From NCBI GenBank assembly GCA_050084985.1, contig JBITNC010000001.1, forward strand, positions 26,660,001 through 26,724,000: a stretch of 64,000 bases of DNA, given 5' to 3'. Origin of the DNA: Nageia nagi (Eukaryota; Pinophyta). The notes beneath the pieces are model-generated. The model was not told the DNA's origin. It was given only the letters and a program-made list of their open reading frames with translations, and did no database searches. Below, one piece after another: positions 34,841 to 45,339 of this stretch (within the stretch, counting starts at the first letter, position 1; every line of letters starts with the position of its first letter). The translations under genes were made by a program, and so were the position numbers.

Positions 34841-34854
34841 GCATTAATGGGGAG
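34841..34854 (+). other. polypurine tract of copia-2
   Basis: gcattaatggggag abuts the 3' LTR. Confidence 0.8.
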
Positions 34855-35317
34855 TGTTGGAATGTATAATGCATTATTATAAAGGTTTTGTAATAATCCA
34901 CCTTGTAAATTCACTAATACTTAAGAGTATCATTATATATATTAAGTATTTAAGTGAATATAATAATGTAACTTGTCCTACACTTCATATCATGAGCATG
35001 CCCCTTGGGTAAAAAGGAGTTGCATGTCATGCCTTTGTACATTGGGTAAAAGGGATCCAAAGGGAGATTTTAACCTATAAATAGAAGGCTCCCTCTTTGT
35101 GATCATATACCAATTTGTGGAGTAAAGTTATGCTAGTGGATAGTGTTTAGAAGTTGAGTTTAGGAAGATTGTAAGAGTTCTTATTTGTGAATTAAGAGAG
35201 ATCTAGTCAGTGGATGTACTCCTACTTGAAGGAACCACTTATATCTTGTGTTATCTTTGTGAGATTGCTTTGTGACTATGATTTTAGAGTTTTTTATATT
35301 ATATTACAACTCTTTCA
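34855..35317 (+). repeat. copia-2 3' LTR (463 bp)
   Basis: TGTTGGAATG...CTCTTTCA, followed by ATGAT. TATA box at 35,076-35,083. Slightly shorter than its partner because of indels. Confidence 0.95.
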
Positions 35318-35322
35318 ATGAT
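35318..35322. repeat. target-site duplication of copia-2, right copy (ATGAT)
   Basis: Exact repeat of 26,855-26,859. Confidence 0.9.
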
Positions 35323-36884
35323 AAAAAAAAGTAAACAAAATTAAATGGACATGAAAATGACATCACAAATTAGTTGAAATAGGATTTTAGCAAATTTTTA
35401 ATAAGTAAAAAAGATAAACTTCAATGAAGGATATTAAACAATCACCATGCTGAAGTACAAAAAAAATTAATGATATTATTTTAGATAATTAAATATAAAT
35501 GTAAGATCAAATTGATAAAAAAATAGATTCCATTTTACCTATTTATGAAGCCTAAACTAGAGGTAACTTACCAAGATGCAATATCCTTTAGCAACAATTG
35601 CAAAGGTATCATTTCAAGTAGCCCCGATTTGGCTTTTGAAAAGGCATCAAATGATAAGATATGGACACAAAATTTGACATGATGATCACATTTATATATG
35701 TAAAGAATTATAAAAATAAGAAATTGAAATCAAACATAACTTATAAGTCAAAAAGATCAATCCAAAAGGTAATTTTTACATGGGTTGAATTTCAAAATAT
35801 GTGTCTTGAAATTTGAAACACTATCAAATGACTTTAAATCTAGATGAAACTAATCAAGGTGACTCAAAATGCCATAAAATTATGAAACAAGATTAAGCTT
35901 GAAAATGGGAAAGAAATAATCATAAAATATGCATACTTATCAAGGCACCACATATGGATAAGTAGCAACTTAAGGCAAACATCAAAATAATCAAAATGGA
36001 AAAAATGATCACAACTGAAATTATCAACATGAATATCAATGATAAGTAAAGTAAAAAAATACCATGATACAAAAAATGATCAAAAATGATATTATCAACA
36101 TGAATATAAATGATAAGTAAAGTACAAAAAATACCATGATACAAAAAATGAGAGTGATAAGACATGAAAACACAAGGGCAAAAATGGCAAAAATTGCTAA
36201 ATGATGATGCAAGATATGTGGCATCAAAAGATGTCAAAATGTGTCATCAATTCATTTATAACATAATTATATCCCTCACTAATCATGATAGTTATAAGCT
36301 ATGGTTAAATCCAAGGGAATAAAGTAAGGAAACCCAAGGTGGTTGTGACCCAAGTGGTCATGTCCTAATCAAGAACCATAGATGGAATAATATAACAAGA
36401 TACATGAATGGACTTACAATGATGTTAATGATATAATTAAATAAAGAATATATATAGGATAATTTAGGTACATAAGGGATTGAATTCCATGCATATTCAA
36501 GATAATGGTTGCTCTGCTAGGGATTTGAGAGATAATGTTTAACAATCAACCCTAAAGGAGGACCAAGATTGATATCAAACAAGATGATCAGTGCAAGTGA
36601 GTAAGTCATGGTGAAAAATGCATCAAAGAAGAGTGACATGACACATGATGGTTAGGAGATGGGTGACTATTTTCCTACCTTTTAGTGTGCATAAGTATGC
36701 AATAGTGAAAATAGGGATAGGATCTAGTATTGAATTTCGATGAAGTGATCAAAAATAAAATAAATGGATGAGTGATGCAAAATGATAAAACACATAAGTC
36801 ATAAATGAATACTTTTACATAAGATATCATCAATATTGATGCATAAAATGATATTAAAGGGATTCAAGAATCAAAAAGATAAAT
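35323..36884. other. unclassified AT-rich DNA, probably LTR/3' region of gypsy element D
   Basis: No gene. Minus-strand open stretches of 105 and 63 residues (36.2-35.9 kb) are hydrophobic low-complexity text created by a duplicated segment. The part at 36,650-36,752 resembles 1,850-1,943. Since it lies directly 3' of the D integrase it should hold the 3' untranslated region and LTR of D, but LTR ends could not be fixed. Confidence 0.4.
36004..36147. repeat. 71-bp tandem duplication
   Basis: 'ttatcaacatgaatat' occurs at 36,021 and 36,092. The surrounding ~70 bp ('aatgatcaaaa...accatgatacaaaa') are repeated with few changes. Confidence 0.9.
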
Positions 36885-38110
36885 ATGAATGATATAAATA
36901 GGCTCAAGCTCTTTCCATCCTTCCAAATCTACAAGATGGTACACACTTAAACCAATCTTATGCTTAACAATGTAAGGGCCTAGCCAATTAGGGGTAAACT
37001 TATCCCTAAGAGGTCACTCAAGATGGGATTAATATCGATTCTCTTTTAGAATGAGGTCATAAACTTGAAATTCATGAGGCTTTAATTTCTTATTAAATTC
37101 TCACTTAATATTCTTTTGATAAACCTTATGATGCTCAATTGCATTGATACATATCTTTTCAAGCAAAAGGAGTTGATCTAGTTAAGCATGATAAGTCTCC
37201 TTGTTTAGGATAAGATCCTTGAGTGAAAACTGCAAGGAAGGGATATCAAGCTCAAGAGGTATGACATCATTTGTACTATAAATGAGAGAGAAATGGGCAA
37301 CACACATGGGTGCCCTAATGTTAGTGTGATATGTCCATAAAGCATATGAGAGACACTCATGTCAATTGTAATTATTATCATTGACCATCTTCTTGATGAT
37401 CATGACAAATGTCTTATTGATTGATTCATATTGATCATTTTCCTATGGGTAATAAGGTATGGATAATTATTATTTGATATGATATTGATTGTACATTCTC
37501 TTCACATATTAATTTTTCAAATTAGGATCATAATCTATAATGATCCTAGCAGGGATACAAAATCAACACATAATATGAGTCTTTATGACACATGTGATCT
37601 TTGGAAATATAGTATAGACTAAAGGGATAAACTTGATCCACTTGGTAAGGTACTTAGTAGAGGTGATAATGAACTTGTGATCACCAGATAAAGGGGGAAC
37701 AAATTGACCAACAAGATCAAAGCCCTACTAGGTAAAAGGCCATATGGGATAGATAGGCTAGAGAGGTCAATATGGGATATGTTGAAGATGAGCATGTTAC
37801 TAACACTTAACATACTTATTTACATAATCATTACAATCACACTCTATGGTAGGCTAGTAATAGCCCATCTGTAGGATACATTTACCTATAGTAGTATCAT
37901 TAAAGTGTCCACGATATATGTCATCATGATAATTTGATATGGTAATTTTTTAATCACAATGCTCAAGTTATCAAAGGATTCTATCAAAAGATTGCTTGTA
38001 AAGTATGTTCCTTAAAAGTGCATACTAAGTGGCTTGATGCTTAAAATCTCACTTCTCAATCAAAGACATGTTAGAAGGAAGGGAATTCCACTTGAGGTAC
38101 TCATGAAGCT
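36885..38110 (-). pseudogene. pol: Ty3/gypsy (Tat-like) integrase, element D, decayed
   Basis: The clearest part is the C-terminus (minus strand, 37,200-36,900): 'LLLLEKICINAIEHHKVYQKN', then 'NKKLKPHEFQVYDLIL', then NWLGPYIVKHKIGLSVYHLV. This is the GPY/F-type end of gypsy integrase. The core between 38.1 and 37.2 kb is heavily broken. It follows two RNase H-like stretches at higher coordinates, the RH - second RH - INT order of the Tat lineage. No protein could be made. Confidence 0.6.
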
Positions 38111-38234
38111 ACTCTTACCATAAGTCTCAAGACTTAACTAAAATTTTATCAATACCAGCTTGGATAAGAGGAGGAGGAAAAGGTGATTTGATCAATTAAT
38201 TATTAATGGTGACAAATTCTACATGATAGATACA

Positions 38235-38507
38235 TCAATGAGGAATATATGGAATGAGTGATCCTAAAGAAGCCATTGTATCCACAAACCTATTGGATGA
38301 CCTAGGGATGAACTTGATCTTATAGGCTATGAACCACTTGAGGAGCTTAATAACCTCATCCCTATAATACTTAAGGAGTTCATTATGATATTGATAAATT
38401 CCAAGGATTTGATTAACTACCAAGAGAGAATCACTATAGATCAAAAGTCTCTTTATCTTAAGTTTGATGGAGATCCTAAAACCTTTGATATAGTATTTGT
38501 ACTCCAT
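38235..38507 (-). pseudogene. pol: second (archaeal-type) RNase H of gypsy element D
   Basis: An open 90-residue stretch begins MEYKYYIKGF and includes LLIYSDSLLVVNQILG and 'IKFIPRSSNRFVDTMASLGS'. The pattern [E]-Y-x-x-x-x-x-G-L/F, then 'Y-S-D-S-x-L-x-V-N-Q', then 'I-P-R-x-x-N-x-x-(A/V)-D-x-(M/L)-A-x-L' is that of the additional RNase H of plant Tat gypsy elements. The Asp of YSDS and the C-terminal Asp are kept. It sits between the first RNase H and integrase, the usual Tat position. Confidence 0.75.
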
Positions 38508-38628
38508 GTTGTTATTAGTGTAAGGAAAGTCAACATAAAAGAATAAGGGATAAGGATACCCTAAGGCATGAATAAGATAACTATTTCACCTCCATCTTGC
38601 TAACACTTCTATCCATCAAAGTACATAG

Positions 38629-39130
38629 TCATGTTAAAGTCCTCATGTGTGTGACAAACTCTTCTTCTTCATTAATCTTAAATATATAATTATTAAGAAG
38701 ATTGATATTCATAGGAGATCTTTTTTGGAAAGGGTGCTTTAGCCAACTATCTATTATGACCTGGCCCTTAATTGATTTTTGACTAACAAACTCAAGGTCA
38801 AACTTTGATAAAAACATGAGCCACTTATACATTCAAGAATTATGATAAGTCTTACTCATTATATACTAGAGGGGATTAACATTAGAAATTATGTATGCTA
38901 TATGATTAATCATGTAAGGATGTAATTTCTTGGATGAGAAAATGATAGCAAGGAAAAGATGCTCCATATAGATGTATATGATCTCATATTAAAAATAGTG
39001 TAACTAAGGTAAAAGGTGACTTGTTCTCTTCCTTGATTGTTCTTTTGGGCAAGCTAAAGGAGAAACTCCAAAAAGCCAACTATTGCATTAAATTGATCAC
39101 TTACAAATACATATGGATATACCTTTTCAT
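38629..39130 (-). pseudogene. pol: RT-linked RNase H of gypsy element D, truncated at its RT side
   Basis: On the minus strand 39,118-38,990 reads PYVFVSDQFNAIVGF and, in other frames, 'MEHLFLAIIFSSKKLHPYM'. It then opens as MYKWLMFLSKFDLEFVSQKS-I-K-G-Q (38,832-38,760), the 'K-W-x-x-x-L-x-E-F-D-I-x-(Y/F)-V...K-G-Q' end of the gypsy RNase H. RT itself, which should lie at higher coordinates, is absent. Family B2 RT text begins about 110 bp further right. Confidence 0.65.
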
Positions 39131-39243
39131 TTCACCTTCTAAGGTGACTTTTCAACTTTCTATATATGACACTTGGAATTTCTAATCCTAATTACATAAT
39201 TAATAAATACTTGCATACTCAAACACCTAAAACTATTAATAAT
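39131..39243. other. junction between gypsy D RNase H and gypsy B2 RT
   Basis: About 110 bp that match neither the B1 continuation (51,430 downward) nor a clear D RT. On the minus strand B2 is colinear with B1 up to about 39,243 and then diverges abruptly. D RNase H text starts near 39,120. Confidence 0.5.
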
Positions 39244-40240
39244 TATTTATTTAAAGGTTAGTTTTTATTTGCTTAACCAAGAGAATATAACATCTTTCTT
39301 TAGCATTGAAGTGATTGGAGATACAATTTTGAAAAATCATTAATGAATTTTCTAACAAAATTGATCTAACCAAAGATTGATTATAAAGTTTTTTTGTTGA
39401 AAGGGAGTGGCAATGCTTCAATAGCTTTCACTCTATTTGAATCCATCACTAATACTTCCTTTGAGACAATGTGGCCAAGTAATATTTCTTGGTTAACCAT
39501 AAAAATTAATTTTTTTGGATTAATTGAAATACCAAATTTCATGTATTTTTCAAAAACTTATCTAATATGTTCTAGATGATCCATTCTATTTTTAGAGAAT
39601 ACTGTAATATCATCCAGATAGACCAGTATAATTTTATTTATTAGTTCACCAAATGCATGATCCATAACCCTTTGAAAAGTACCTCTCACATTATAATGAC
39701 CAAAAGGAATTCTTTGAAAAGTAAATGTCTCTCATTTGGTTGTAAATGCAATTTTGTATTGATCTTCATCTTTCATCTAAATATGCTTAAATCTTGAGTA
39801 ACCATCAATCATTGAAAAATAGCAAGCTCTAACTACTATATGCAAGATTGATTCCATAGGTGGGAGAGGATAATTATTTTTGAGAGATACTTGATATAGA
39901 TTTTTGAAATCAACATAGAGTCTGATTTCTCCACTTTTTTTTTCAATAGGAACTAGATTTGCAACCCAAGAAGAATGCTTGATAGGATAAATAATTTTTG
40001 AATCAAGCAGCTTGATCAATTCTTATTTCATAGCTTCCTCTATTTTTGGGTTGAATGGCCTTTATTTTTATCTATATGGTTTGGCATATCGTTCAAGCTC
40101 AATTATGTGTTGGATGACACTTTTATCATATGTATTAAGATCATCATTAGTTCAAGTAATTACTTTGGAAATTTCATGATAAATTTGAGACATAAAAGCT
40201 TTTCTTCATCAGAACACTTTGAACCAACCTTTATTTATTT
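39244..40240 (-). pseudogene. pol: gypsy B2 reverse transcriptase, broken
   Basis: The N-terminal fingers/palm are open at 40,019-39,777: LLDSKIIYPIKHSSWV, then 'GEIRLYVDFKNLYQVSLKNNYPLPP' (two blocks of the gypsy RT signature), ending FSMIDGYSRF. After a stop the palm continues in broken frames, including 'MPFG' and 'IILVYLDDI' type text near 39,640-39,600. It ends with GHIVSKE and 'KFINDFSK' at 39,470-39,330. Colinear with B1 RT at 52.2-51.5 kb. Confidence 0.78.
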
Positions 40241-40574
40241 ACCAGGTTCTGTCTCCAGCTCAACATAATTCTCCTTTTGGATGGCCAAAGATTTAAACTT
40301 TTGGACATCTTCTGAATCAAATAGTCTTTCAAAAGAGAGTAATCTTTTTGGTATAACATTATTTATAATTTGAATAACATATAATTCTTGGAAATAATAA
40401 GATAATTCCTAAATACCAAAAGTGTGATCACTGCTTCATCCAAGAGGAAGTTTATAATATGCTCATTAGAGTCAAATACTTTTCAAAAAATTGCAACATT
40501 AGGTACTAAAGGCCTACATTGAACTTTGACTCCAAGAGCTCCTCTTTTATAATGAGTAGGATTATATCATGCCT

Positions 40575-40938
40575 CTCTCCTTGTAAGTGCATCAACTATT
40601 TGATTTTACCTTCTAGGAATAGATATAAAATTTATAGCTAAGAATGACTCCAATAAATCTCAAACTCTATTTGTATAGATCTTTAGATAATGATGTATTA
40701 TGCTAATCTAGTTTCTAATTTGCTTTATGACTAGTTCTTAATCACCATGGATAATTAGGCATCTAATATCTATACTAATTGATTTAGATAACCTTAACCA
40801 AAGGGATTCATATTTACCAACATTATTTGTATAAATACATATGAATATGAAGGAGAATCTTTTCATATGTCCCTCTAGAGATTTGAATACAACTCTAGCT
40901 CTACATCCATGCTTACATCTAGATCCATCAAAGTACAT
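40575..40938 (-). pseudogene. pol: gypsy B2 RNase H-like (archaeal-type) domain located upstream of RT
   Basis: Begins MYFDGSRCKHGC (first catalytic Asp in FDGS), continues TNNVGKYESLWL, then IRCLIIHGD with 'ELVIKQI' after a stop, and ends near 40,600 with 'INFISIPR...NQIVDAL'. The layout D...(A)EYEAL...GDSELV.KQ...IPR.x.N.x.xD.L is that of the archaeal-type RNase H. The catalytic Glu of the second motif is Lys here but is intact in the B1 copy. It lies between protease (41.3-41.8 kb) and RT (below 40.05 kb), not between RT and integrase. Confidence 0.72.
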
Positions 40939-41299
40939 TATCCATATGTCATGTTTTTTTTAGCTATGATTGAGATTGGCTTAGTATATTCATATAAATA
41001 ATAATTACCCATGCTAGCATTTGTGACTTGATAATTTATATCATTTGCTAAAATAACTTTAGTTATTAGTAGTGATTCTCTAAGTGTGTCCTTTTCAAAT
41101 ATTTTCATATGCTGGGGACCATTTAAATAGTTTTTATCTATGATCTTCTTAAGATGAACACTTTTGGTGCCCTCATTCAGAATTTTTACTTATTTATCTT
41201 GAAAGGAAAGTACAAGATGAGTATAGTCTAAAGATAAGTACCATCCCAATTTAGCAATGAATTCTTTGGAAAGAAATATTCTAAATAAAGGTGGAAGAT

Positions 41300-41790
41300 C
41301 AACCATAATGATATCTTAGATAACACAAATGTTAGAGAATGCATTCAAAGTTATTGAGACTCCTCTAACACTACCAACAACATCTACAAAGGAAGAATCT
41401 AACTGTATAACACTGTTAACACATCTTGTAATATACAATTTCATTTCATTTGCAACAACTTTAGAGATCATAGTTATTACAACTCTAGTATCTATCATAC
41501 AATTATTTAATATGCAACCTTCTAATCTTAGGGATAGATAGAATGGTGAAGGTCTTCTTATACCTATTGGAGTAGGAGGGACATCTTCAGATATTGCAAA
41601 GATAGGATTTCCTTCACTTAACCTTTTTTTATTATTTCTTAATTTCAAAGCTTCTTGTAAAAGATCTAATTGACCTGGTATCTTTAATGCATCAAACATA
41701 GTCATATTAGAAGGAGTTTTATTTAGTTCTTCCACAATATTGTATGGAGCACATGGGATAAACTTACTTGATTCCACTTATTAGTGTGTT
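41300..41790 (-). pseudogene. pro: gypsy B2 retropepsin (protease)
   Basis: An open 153-residue stretch contains PSPFYLSLRLEGCILNNCMI followed by D-T-R, where the family has D-[ST]-G, then 'LYITRC' and 'IQLDSS...GSVRGVSITLNAF'. The active-site Asp remains but the Gly is lost. Colinear with B1 at 53.44-53.9 kb. Confidence 0.7.
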
Positions 41791-42479
41791 TTGAATTATT
41801 GAGTGACCTTTCCTTTATGATAATTAGTAATAAAAGGATACCGAAATGTACTAGGTCTCTCCTTATCTAGAACTTCTTTTCTAGCCATAGCAAACTTGTT
41901 TCAACCATAACATTAATACCTATATTTTGAGAAATATTGCTTGAGTGTTGGGAAACATTACCTGGATTTTCTAGTAATTGATATTATTGATTCTAAGGTT
42001 GGGTTAAGGGAGTATTAGCTATCTTAGGTTTAGATTGTACTAGAATAGATGGTTGATCTTACTAAGTGACTTAGGGTTACTATGAAACCATTTAAGAAAT
42101 AGCTCTAGTTTGAATATAATTGGCTTGTTATTTAGCTTATCCTAAAAGCCAAAAATTTACCATTATGAGATCAATAATAGGATCTGATGTAGGTTCCACC
42201 ATCTAGTAATCCCAAACACTAGATGTTTTTAAACTACACATGAATATGTAAAATGAGGAGATGAACATTGTGAACACCATTCTATAATGCCTAGAGAAAC
42301 ACTTTATGTAAAACCTATCATAACAATATTTTCAATTGTTTTAGGTATGCTTGATAGTTTTGGTTGGTTCACATTAGGTTGGAATCTAGGTTGATACTGT
42401 TTATCATATCTTCTCTAATTAAAACCTTGATTCTAACTTTCCTTCAAAGTGAGATTATTAGTAAGGTTCTTGATAGTTA

Positions 42480-43330
42480 TCTTTAACTACCTTATTCTTT
42501 TCTCTTCTTAAGATTTGGCATCATTACTAACACTGGTACATGCAAAAGCACATAACACTAGTACCTAATTTTGGACAATAGGTTTGAAAGGAGGTGGTAA
42601 GGCTAAAACTCCAAGATAAGCAATTTGTGAAACTTGTTTAGGAGGTAAATTAGTAAATAAAGGCATAATGGTTATAGGCTTCATCTTTCCAAAGGATACC
42701 AAAGTATGCTTAGAAGTTTTTGCTATCTGGTAAACATCTAAGAAGGTATCTCCTAGCATAACAATTAGCATATTAAGTTCTAGGAGAAAGGCCTTCCTAT
42801 AATACACTAGATCTTGTACATTTGTTGGTCTAATCTTTACTAGGATAGATTTCCATATTCTCTCAAATTTGATATTAAAATTATCAATGGACTCATGAGG
42901 AGATATTTTGATACATGCTGTTATGCTAAGGAACATACTATCATCACCATCTACAATAAATGTTTTAATTAAAGCTTTACACAACTCTTCTTTTAAATTT
43001 ATAGATTTGGAGGTGAAAGTTCTAAACCATTTAGTTGCTTTGCCTTCAAAAATAGTCTGATAATAACCTAGTCACCATAGTTTCATTAGTGATATCAAAG
43101 CTTGAAGCCAATAAGGATACATCATGATAATGTTCATATGGTGTCTTACTAGACCCATCATATTTTGGCAAAACTTTGAATGCTACTTGAGGTATAGTAG
43201 GGGAGTTAACAACAACAACTTAAGGAAGACCATTATTCCAAGAAGGAAATTCTGCTAGATAAGCCATGCTTAGAGTATGAGTAGCAGGTGAAGGATTCTC
43301 TGAGGTTGAATTGAATATGGCTAACATTGG
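42480..43330 (-). pseudogene. gag: gypsy B2 gag
   Basis: The most open part (42,984-42,565, 139 residues) reads MCKALIKTFIVDGDDSMFLS, then 'SPHESIDNFNIKFERIWKSI', then 'YYRKAF...LNMLIVMLGDTFLDVYQIAKTSKHTLV', ending in a proline-rich tail. This is the second half of a retrotransposon gag capsid (the 'ESI-x-x-FN-x-(K/R)F-x-R-x-W' block). The N-terminal part near 43,200-43,140 has 'KYDGSSKTPYEHY' type text on the minus strand. Matches B1 gag. Confidence 0.7.
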
Positions 43331-45339
43331 AATTACCCTTAAGGGAACTACTAGGGATACAACCCAAGAATTTTTTTACCTATCCTTCCTATGAGGAACT
43401 AATAGCTCTTGGAATCTAAGCTATCTAAAGAAAATTTTTGGCACTACTTCTAGTAATTCCACATTTTGGAGCTTCCAGAGTTAAAAAGTTGACTATTTGA
43501 TAACAGAGTCATCAATAAGGCTAAAATAACCTTATAATCTTTGAAGGATCCAATTAATAGCCCATAACACATGAGTATCTGGCCTATCTATGCCTGCTAA
43601 ATATGTAATTTAGTTCATGTCCCATTAGGCATACCAAAAATAAAACTTTCTACTATTGATCGGTATAGTGTAACCTCAAAGGATTTGGTCTAGTCAAGTT
43701 CTCCACTGCCTACAACGGTAGGTTTGTTGAGAGAGCAGAAGGTGGTGGGGATGTGCCCATATTGGTTTTCTCCTCAATATTTGGATTATAGATTGGTTCC
43801 TATCTATTTTAAAGGTTTAAAGTAAAAAGAAAGAGATAAAAAGGTAAAGAGTCACAAGGAAAAGATAAGCAAAGTGAAGTAAAACTTAAAACAAAATATG
43901 TGCAGCTTGGGCATTGTAGCATAGGTAGCAATCCATAGCTAGGATCAAGAATAGGAAACTATCTTACACCTGGGGTCTTGCAATCATAATACATAGCCAT
44001 AATTTAAAAAAAAAAACATATCACACATAACATTCACAAAAATAATAAACAACCACTTGTTGCAAGAGGGAAAAGCATTATTTGTTTGTATTATCATTTG
44101 TAAAAGTATCTTACAAATCTGGGCAAATTTGCTAAAATGTTCAATCACTTTAACTTCTAATAGTTTACCATTTATACATTTTGCTCCCTAGTTGGGTCAT
44201 TGGTCATTGGATCTCATTAATATACATAATTACTCATCTTAAATGAAGTAATCGAAGAAAAACTATTCATAATAAATACTACAACTATGTTAGATTACAT
44301 AGTGAAGAAGTACCAATAGCATGACTATCTAGGAATTTGTAATTTTTGAATAGTCATGTCCATAGAATTATAATCCTTTTGACATGTCATTAATTGCAAT
44401 TTCTTTGGCCTTGTAGTTGATTGAATATGGCACTATAGCTGATTGACTAAGTACTTGTCTATAACTTGATAGATATGATTTGGTATTATGCTCTATAGAT
44501 AGATATCTACTTTTTTGCAACTATTAATGATCCATACTATAGATGTGAATGAATAGAGTAATGGTCTTTTGTGATCAATATATCAACTTGGTTCAAGAAT
44601 AAACTACCACTATTATGTAGAAATAAGTTGGAGTCAACCCTTTGGAGGTCAAACACCTAAGATCAAGTGGACTTGGGTGTTACTTCTTAACCATTACTCT
44701 TACCTTAGTCTAGTAGGTTCTATTTCCTTTCTTTGGGCTTTATTAATAATCTAGCTCTTCCAATACCTACTAATTTTAACCATAAATTATGATATCATCA
44801 CTTAAAATCAATGGCCTTTGTTTGATATCTTTGTGAATCATCACCCACCATTACTTATTTTGGAATCCGCTAATTTTAGCCATAAATTATGATATCATTG
44901 CTCAAAATCAATGGGCTATGTATGATATTTTGGACTTGTATTCACAATAATTTTTTGACACTTTTTATTTACATAACTCCCAAAAAATTTGTATTTACAC
45001 AACTCCAGAACACTTTATATTTACACAATTCTCAAACACTTTGTATTTACATAATTCCTAGACATTGTATTTACACAACTCTTGGAAACTTTTTATTTAC
45101 ATGACTCTTAGACACTTTGTATTTACATGAATTCTGAACACTTTGATAGAAAATTTACAAGGAAAAATATCTAAGATAAATACTTGCATATACAATAGCT
45201 AGATTATATAAACAATAGCTAGCTATTAGTAATTCCCAAAACTTTTTAGATTAATGGCTTATAGAAGGTTCAGATTTCATGTTAAAGGGAATAGAAAGAA
45301 TTTGTGAAAAGAATGAAGAAATAAAAGAATAATAGTATT
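43331..45339 (-). other. gypsy B2 spacer between extra ORF and gag
   Basis: No gene. Two kilobases colinear with 55.31-57.27 kb of B1. Contains the 26-bp repeat cluster at 44.96-45.15 kb and conserved words such as 'gttggagtcaac' and 'aacacctaagatcaa'. Confidence 0.65.
44960..45145 (-). repeat. 26-bp tandem repeat in gypsy B2 spacer (7-8 units)
   Basis: 'tatttaca' anchors at 44,966, 44,992, 45,018, 45,044, 45,068, 45,094 and 45,120 (steps 26, 26, 26, 24, 26, 26), each with 'caactc..agacactttg'. The B1 spacer has the same array. Confidence 0.92.

Larger units (their letters stand above)
26860..35317 (+). mobile_element. copia-2: full-length decayed Ty1/copia LTR retrotransposon (8,458 bp)
   Basis: Same family and orientation as copia-1, with matching LTRs, leader, coding region and 3' UTR. 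It is bounded by LTRs TGTTGGAATG...CTTTCA and a perfect ATGAT duplication. It has a perfect 12-base initiator-Met primer site, a 3-kb leader with tandem repeats, then gag, protease, integrase, RT, RNase H, polypurine tract and LTR. RT and RNase H are better preserved than in copia-1, with a 110-residue RT stretch and a 177-residue RNase H stretch open. Stops remain in every domain and the protease active-site Gly is changed, so it is not functional. Confidence 0.95.

Noticed and set aside
35920-36237. 105-residue minus-strand open frame with internal repeat
   Set aside because: Arises from a 71-bp tandem duplication; hydrophobic low-complexity text, no family resemblance.
37619-37813. 64-residue Ser/Leu-rich minus-strand frame
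   Set aside because: Out of frame with the integrase remnants of element D on the same strand; a shadow of that decayed domain.
41329-41541. Plus-strand frame repeated at 53,489-53,701 (70 residues in both gypsy B copies)
   Set aside because: Conserved only because it is antisense to the protease in both copies; not an independent gene.
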